From Pontimonas sp. (GTDB lineage: Bacteria; Actinomycetota; Actinomycetes; Actinomycetales; Microbacteriaceae), in contig JAFMDO010000005.1 in the NCBI GenBank assembly GCA_017857245.1, positions 1 to 43,788 on the forward strand: a stretch of 43,788 nt of DNA, read 5' to 3'. Positions within the stretch are counted from its first letter, which is position 1. Each line of letters begins with the position of its first letter. Under the pieces are notes generated by a model. It did not search any database and was not told the origin of the DNA. It saw only the letters and a list, made by a program, of their open reading frames with translations. The position numbers were made by a program, and so were the translations under genes. Of this stretch, positions 40,864 through 43,788 are shown one piece after another.

Positions 40864-41037
40864 ACAATATCGGCAGATTTTCTTCCCAAAAACCCGCTCG
40901 TCCCCCTGGTCTATTCAGCCGATGCCAAGAGGAAGGTCTTCGCGATCCCTGCCGTCACCATTGGGATGGAGCTGGGGGTGGGTGTGATTTTCCTGGGGGT
41001 AACGGCGGTCCTCATCACCCCGTGGTGGGGGAGCTAA
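40864..41037 (+). pseudogene. Possible 3' remnant of a membrane-protein gene
   Basis: An open frame of 57 codons with no ATG, GTG or TTG before an ATG at 40966 (23 codons left). It encodes YSADAKRKVFAIP then GVGVIFLGVTAVLITPWWGS, a plausible last transmembrane helix of a larger protein. Its TAA overlaps the convergent gene stop in a CTAA tetramer, as for real gene pairs in this window. It could be a decayed gene, a micro-protein or chance. Confidence 0.25.
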
Positions 41038-41258
41038 TGCTTCCTGCGCGCCACCAAAACCATAATGCCAGCGGCCCCTATCGCCACAATTCCTAACAGG
41101 AGCGCCAAGGCTCCGAGGGCGCCCGCGGCGAATTCTTCCACCAGAAACCCCTCCGGAGTCAGGGATTGTCCAGCAAAGACATAAAAGGCGAAGAGGGCGC
41201 TTCCCAACACGATAAGCGCGACACCAGCGAGTGCGGTTATTCGTGCAAGTTTTCTCAT
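41034..41258 (-). CDS. Small two-helix membrane protein
   Basis: A 74-residue protein: a short basic N-terminus (MRKLAR), helix 1 about 8-29 (TALAGVALIVLGSALFAFYVF), a loop with GQSLTPEGFLVEEFAAG, helix 2 about 46-68 and a basic tail ARRKH. Unknown function. The ATG at 41258 begins the hydrophobic domain; an extension of 23 codons would overlap the upstream gene. It lies 29 bp after the DUF1349-like gene on the same strand, so the two probably form an operon. Confidence 0.65.
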   Translation of the reverse strand: MRKLARITALAGVALIVLGSALFAFYVFAGQSLTPEGFLVEEFAAGALGALALLLGIVAIGAAGIMVLVARRKH

Positions 41259-41287
41259 TGTTCGATCTAGAGGAGGATTTCCCAAAC

Positions 41288-41875
41288 TCAATCGTGAAGG
41301 CTGGTGTCGCTGGGGCCCCTGGACCACGATGTGAAAGTCACCCTCAGGCCAGCCCGTGTAGGGGCTGCGACAAATGGCCCTGCTTCACTGGCCACGCCCT
41401 CTGGCCAGTGGCAGAGCCGAACAAGTCGCCAAGGTTCATCATCAACCCGAGCCCGAATCGTAATGGCATTGCCGCTTCGACTGGCTCGAATAGTGATTAG
41501 TCGACCCGCCCACTCCGCAACCGGCGCCAAAGACCAATCCGAAAAACCTTGGGTCACCACCGCGCCTAATTGCAGGAGGCCATCCACGCTTTCGACTCCC
41601 GCCTTAATCCAAGTCTTCTGATCAATCCGCACGAAAAGCCCCGCTTGGTCGAACTGGGCAGTGAAGGAACCCTCAAACGCGACCTCCATCGCTTCCTCGA
41701 CCGCTAAGTCGACCAGCAACGCGTGTTCGCTGTCACGGGTGAACCCGGAAGAGGTTTCCCGCCACGCATCACTCTGGTTGTGGGCCTCTACGACCAGGCC
41801 CCCCTCGGTTTCTTGGGAAGACACCGGCGGGTGTGACCAGGCGCCCTGTGACCAGACAATCTGTTGGGAATCCAT
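41288..41875 (-). CDS. DUF1349-like (YesU-type) beta-sandwich protein
   Basis: A 195-residue soluble protein matching the DUF1349 concanavalin-like family, often annotated as regulation of enolase 1 or YesU. Seen: AWSHPPVSSQETEGGLVVEA near the start, FDQAGLFVRIDQKTWIKAG near 94-112, the conserved SDWSL near 132, and a late AAPTRAGLRVTF near 170. The fold is typical of carbohydrate-binding or accessory hydrolase domains; no catalytic function is certain. No signal peptide. A TAGTCT -10 box six bases before the ATG supports this start. Confidence 0.82.
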   Translation of the reverse strand: MDSQQIVWSQGAWSHPPVSSQETEGGLVVEAHNQSDAWRETSSGFTRDSEHALLVDLAVEEAMEVAFEGSFTAQFDQAGLFVRIDQKTWIKAGVESVDGLLQLGAVVTQGFSDWSLAPVAEWAGRLITIRASRSGNAITIRARVDDEPWRLVRLCHWPEGVASEAGPFVAAPTRAGLRVTFTSWSRGPSDTSLHD

Positions 41876-41881
41876 GTCTTC

Positions 41882-41887
41882 AGACTA
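41882..41887 (-). promoter_or_regulatory. -10 element of a probable leaderless DUF1349 promoter
   Basis: On the minus strand TAGTCT, six bases (GAAGAC), then ATG at 41875. Confidence 0.6.
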
Positions 41888-41993
41888 GCGAGTGACCGCT
41901 GTTGCTAGGTTTCTGGGATGGACCAGTTCGACTTCATCGCTGGTAGCTACAACGCCCATCAGAATTGAAAGAATGGCTGCTAGATCAGTGGGA

Positions 41994-41999
41994 TAGTGT
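41994..41999 (+). promoter_or_regulatory. -10 element of a probable leaderless promoter for the seven-helix protein
   Basis: TAGTGT, six bases (GTTTCT), then ATG at 42006. Confidence 0.6.
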
Positions 42000-42005
42000 G
42001 TTTCT

Positions 42006-42947
42006 ATGGGATCCAGAAGCTGGCGGGCTCCTAGCAAGGTTTTGAGCCACCGTGGCCTGAATCTCATGGCTCTTGCGTGCCTAGTCGGTAGCGCGGTGGC
42101 GTTGGGCCTCTATTTTGCGGACCCGCGCGAATTGCTCGGAGTGCCGGTGTGGGAAAAACCCCTGAAATTCCTGATTTCAGGAGGCCTCTACTCAGCAACA
42201 TTTTCGTGGCTTTACTCCTTTGTCGATAAGGGTAAAAAGTTCGCTCATCTCATGGGAAACCTGATAGCGATGCTGTTGGTGGTTGAGATAGTCGTTATCG
42301 CGGGACTTGGAGCATCTGGCACGACAAGCCATTTCAATGTGTCGACACCTTTTCATATCGCTATCTGGTCCGTGATGGCCACAGCCATCACGGGGGTGTG
42401 GGTATCCACCTTCTTGCTAGGGGCAACGCTGTGGACCGCTCCCAGAATGGCCTCGGAGCTTCGACTTGCTGTTCGCTGGGCTCTAGGGCTTGGCTTGGCT
42501 GGTATGGGAATCGCCTTCACCATGACGCCACCACAACCTCAGCAGGTCCTCCCCGAAAACTGGCAAGGAATCGCAGGGGCCCACACCGTGGGCGCAGCCG
42601 ATGGTGGTCCTGGCATACCCTTTCTTGGCTGGTCAAGCGTGTCAGGCGATCTTCGTGTCTCTCACTTCTTCGGATTGCATGCCTTACAGGTTTTGCCGCT
42701 GCTGGCACTCGTCTTGTCAGCACTAATTGTCAACTACGCCGCAAGGGTTGCAATCCTCCGGGGCTTCGCCGTCGGCTATGGCATGCTCATCGTGATCACT
42801 TATGTTCAGGCTCTCTCTGGAGAGAGCCTGACGAACCCCTCAACACTCACTCTTGCGGCAACCGCAACGATGGTAGCCCTTTCGCTTCTTATCGGTGGCT
42901 GGACCTTCATAAGGGTGAGGAAATCGGAAGGGGCAATAGCTCCTTGA
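42006..42947 (+). CDS. Conserved seven-helix membrane protein, function unknown
   Basis: A 313-residue polytopic protein. Helices are seen near 18-36, 55-71, 84-102, 118-140, 155-171, 229-248 and 256-300. Conserved-looking motifs are VWEKPLKFLISGGLYS near 48 (charged residues at a helix start), GAHTVGAADGGPGIPF near 193 with GWSSVSGDLRVSHFFGLHALQ near 207 (two histidines beside hydrophobic helices). I recognise these stretches from uncharacterised actinobacterial membrane proteins but know of no established function; the histidines suggest metal or haem binding as a possibility only. Leaderless-type promoter. Confidence 0.8.
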   Translation: MGSRSWRAPSKVLSHRGLNLMALACLVGSAVALGLYFADPRELLGVPVWEKPLKFLISGGLYSATFSWLYSFVDKGKKFAHLMGNLIAMLLVVEIVVIAGLGASGTTSHFNVSTPFHIAIWSVMATAITGVWVSTFLLGATLWTAPRMASELRLAVRWALGLGLAGMGIAFTMTPPQPQQVLPENWQGIAGAHTVGAADGGPGIPFLGWSSVSGDLRVSHFFGLHALQVLPLLALVLSALIVNYAARVAILRGFAVGYGMLIVITYVQALSGESLTNPSTLTLAATATMVALSLLIGGWTFIRVRKSEGAIAP

Positions 42948-42966
42948 GCGTAGTTCGATAGTGCTT

Positions 42967-42997
42967 GTGGAGCCGCCGCAGCTCACAACTTTTCTAC
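42967..42997 (+). repeat. Copy 1 of a 31-nt direct repeat
   Basis: Pattern GTGGAGC-N6-AGCTCACAAC-N4-CTAC, starting 20 bp after the seven-helix gene stop. The constant parts match copy 2 at 43318 exactly; GTGGAGC and GCTCAC can pair to form a small stem. Confidence 0.7.
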
Positions 42998-43047
42998 ATC
43001 GTCTTGTTTGAGACCCTGTTTTTCGAAATCACAACTATGAAACATTG

Positions 43048-43075
43048 TTGACATCCGGCTATTGCGCCATACCGT
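43048..43075 (+). promoter_or_regulatory. Promoter of the small membrane gene
   Basis: TTGACA at 43048-43053, 16-nt spacer, TACCGT at 43070-43075: the best -35/-10 pair in the window and unusual here in having a consensus -35. It would give a leader of about 35 nt before the ATG at 43119. Confidence 0.55.
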
Positions 43076-43118
43076 CTTTAATCAGAGGGGATGCTTTGTC
43101 CACCGACATACTGGACGC

Positions 43119-43313
43119 ATGTTGTGGTGGATCGCAATGGTTGTAATCGGCGTGTGGATGGCCGTAAGTGGCTTCGCCAAATCAAGTGCGACACCGTTCA
43201 TTTTTCTTGTGGCCAGAGCCCAATTGCTGTGGAAATCCCAAGCACACAGCTTCTTGGGTGTCTCAGGAGTAGGAGTTGCTTTAGTCGGAGCTTTTCTCCT
43301 GATTAGTAAATGA
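43119..43313 (+). CDS. Small two-helix membrane protein between direct repeats
   Basis: A 64-residue protein with two hydrophobic helices (MLWWIAMVVIGVWMAVSGF, and SGVGVALVGAFLLISK at the end) separated by a polar loop with ARAQLLWKSQAHS. Unknown function. The ATG at 43119 is chosen because the hydrophobic helix begins there; a TTG at 43062 would add 19 polar residues and lies inside the promoter. A near-consensus promoter precedes it, and 31-nt repeats flank it on both sides. Overlapping frames exist but lack hydrophobic or codon signals. Confidence 0.5.
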   Translation: MLWWIAMVVIGVWMAVSGFAKSSATPFIFLVARAQLLWKSQAHSFLGVSGVGVALVGAFLLISK

Positions 43314-43317
43314 GTTC

Positions 43318-43348
43318 GTGGAGCGTAGATAGCTCACAACACCTCTAC
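43318..43348 (+). repeat. Copy 2 of a 31-nt direct repeat
   Basis: Same pattern as at 42967: GTGGAGC, six variable bases, AGCTCACAAC, four variable bases, CTAC. It starts 5 bp after the small membrane gene stop and runs into a terminator hairpin. Both copies follow a stop codon, 351 bp apart. Confidence 0.7.
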
Positions 43349-43370
43349 CTCCCCCTTTTTAGGGGGAGGT
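43347..43370 (+). terminator. Strong hairpin after the small membrane gene
   Basis: A perfect 10-bp stem (ACCTCCCCCT with AGGGGGAGGT) around a TTTT loop, followed by TTC only. The stem is strong but the T tract is short, so it may act as a terminator or mRNA end protector. Confidence 0.6.
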
Positions 43371-43433
43371 TTCACAGAATTACAAGTAAAAACCACGATT
43401 ATTTTATACTTTTGCGAAAGTTGGACCTTTCCT

Positions 43434-43562
43434 ATGCGGCGCCCAAAGGACATCCATACGCCTGCAATAGAACGAAATTCTCACCCAATGAACCCACTAC
43501 CGAAGTTTGCAAAGGTCTGGCTGGGTCTAGTTGCGTGGACTATTCTTGTGGCCCTGACTTAA
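43434..43562 (+). CDS. Possible small ORF in an AT-rich stretch
   Basis: A 42-codon frame: polar N-terminus MRRPKDIHTPAIERN and a short hydrophobic C-terminus (VWLGLVAWTILVALT). TATACT at 43405-43410 in the AT-rich DNA upstream is a plausible -10. Translation might instead start at an internal ATG at 43488. It overlaps the convergent gene by 23 bp. I cannot tell whether it is a real micro-protein. Confidence 0.3.
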   Translation: MRRPKDIHTPAIERNSHPMNPLPKFAKVWLGLVAWTILVALT

Positions 43563-43788
43563 TTGACCAAAAATCGAGAGCGTTCTTGAATGGTGTCTTC
43601 GGAGGATAGATCCATTCTGGCGCCCCTGCGGCAAGATCGTAACTCTTCATAAAACTCTCATACTCCCCGTAGAACTCATCCATGGTCATCCCAACGTGCT
43701 TCTTGAAGGACCCGTGCCATCCCAGGCGCCACGCATCCTCCAGGATGGAAACCATGGCAATCTCTGGCGAAGTGATGTGCATAAGATA
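43540..43788 (-). CDS. C-terminal part of an unrecognised protein, cut by the window edge
   Basis: The frame is open to the right edge and codes for at least 82 residues ending at TAG 43540. Visible: ILEDAWRLGWHGSFKKHVGM, TMDEFYGEYESFM and the C-terminus PEWIYPPKTPFKNALDFW. The W-x-F-x3-x-G-M-T-M-D-E-F-Y pattern recalls the C-terminal ends of zinc-peptidase-like secreted proteins, but this is too short for a safe assignment. The start lies outside the window, so ATG 43782 is probably internal. Confidence 0.5.
   Translation of the reverse strand, partial: YLMHITSPEIAMVSILEDAWRLGWHGSFKKHVGMTMDEFYGEYESFMKSYDLAAGAPEWIYPPKTPFKNALDFWSIKSGPQE

Noticed and set aside
40922-40987. 21-codon frame starting ATG 40922
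   Set aside because: Its product is G/S/W-rich without domain features, and it has no ribosome binding site or properly spaced TANNNT -10 box.
42967-43348. Integron attC sites around the small membrane gene
   Set aside because: The repeats lack the paired RYYYAAC/GTTRRRY core sites and no integrase is nearby.

Overview
The window is a gene-dense, moderately GC-rich stretch of an actinobacterial chromosome, most likely from a small-genome, possibly aquatic or marine member of the Microbacteriaceae. The evidence for Actinobacteria is the order tRNA-Leu, fhaA, fhaB, pstP, rodA, pbpA, pknA, pknB, trpG/pabA-type amidotransferase, crgA, rhomboid, ppiA, which matches the origin-proximal signalling and cell-wall block of mycobacteria and relatives, together with nucS, a group III-type phosphofructokinase and CrgA. 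Family-level placement is inference. No phage, insertion sequence or CRISPR array is visible.

Layout. 0.1-6.3 kb: an arginine/ornithine/proline catabolic block with a guanidino-hydrolase (likely arginine dihydrolase or DDAH), rocD, a divergent Lrp/AsnC regulator and a bifunctional PutA; together they can turn arginine or proline into glutamate. 6.4-9.8 kb: a small membrane protein, pfkA coupled to an AcuI-like reductase, and an operon of three small membrane/envelope proteins (YtxH-like, holin-superfamily DUF1469-like, DUF3618-like). 9.9-17.7 kb: an M13 metallopeptidase, MATE and MFS transporters, nucS (mismatch-repair endonuclease), a HAD phosphatase, a second MFS transporter and an unknown membrane protein. 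17.6-22.6 kb: copZ-copA copper export, a gabD2-type aldehyde dehydrogenase and a short-chain dehydrogenase. 22.6-32.2 kb: tRNA-Leu(CAG) and the seven-gene fhaA-pknB operon, every junction but the last overlapping, controlling peptidoglycan synthesis through Ser/Thr phosphorylation. 31.5-34.4 kb: amidotransferase, crgA, rhomboid protease, cyclophilin and a small membrane protein. 34.4-38.9 kb: a complete OpuC-type osmoprotectant ABC importer with a divergent IclR regulator. 38.9-43.8 kb: mostly poorly characterised membrane proteins, a DMT exporter, a DUF1349-like protein, a repeat-flanked small membrane gene and a gene running off the right edge.

Two genome-wide habits stand out. First, at least twelve genes have a TANNNT -10 hexamer only 6-8 bases before an ATG or GTG with no ribosome binding site, so their mRNAs are probably leaderless; this also fixes several starts. 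Second, convergent genes repeatedly overlap by exactly four bases through shared CTAA/TTAG stop codons. The most promising leads are the probable arginine dihydrolase pathway with an 8-bp inverted repeat in the divergent lrp promoter, a PknA carrying an extracellular PASTA-like plus beta-sandwich-like region, the operator-like palindromes, and a pair of 31-nt repeats bracketing a small membrane gene.
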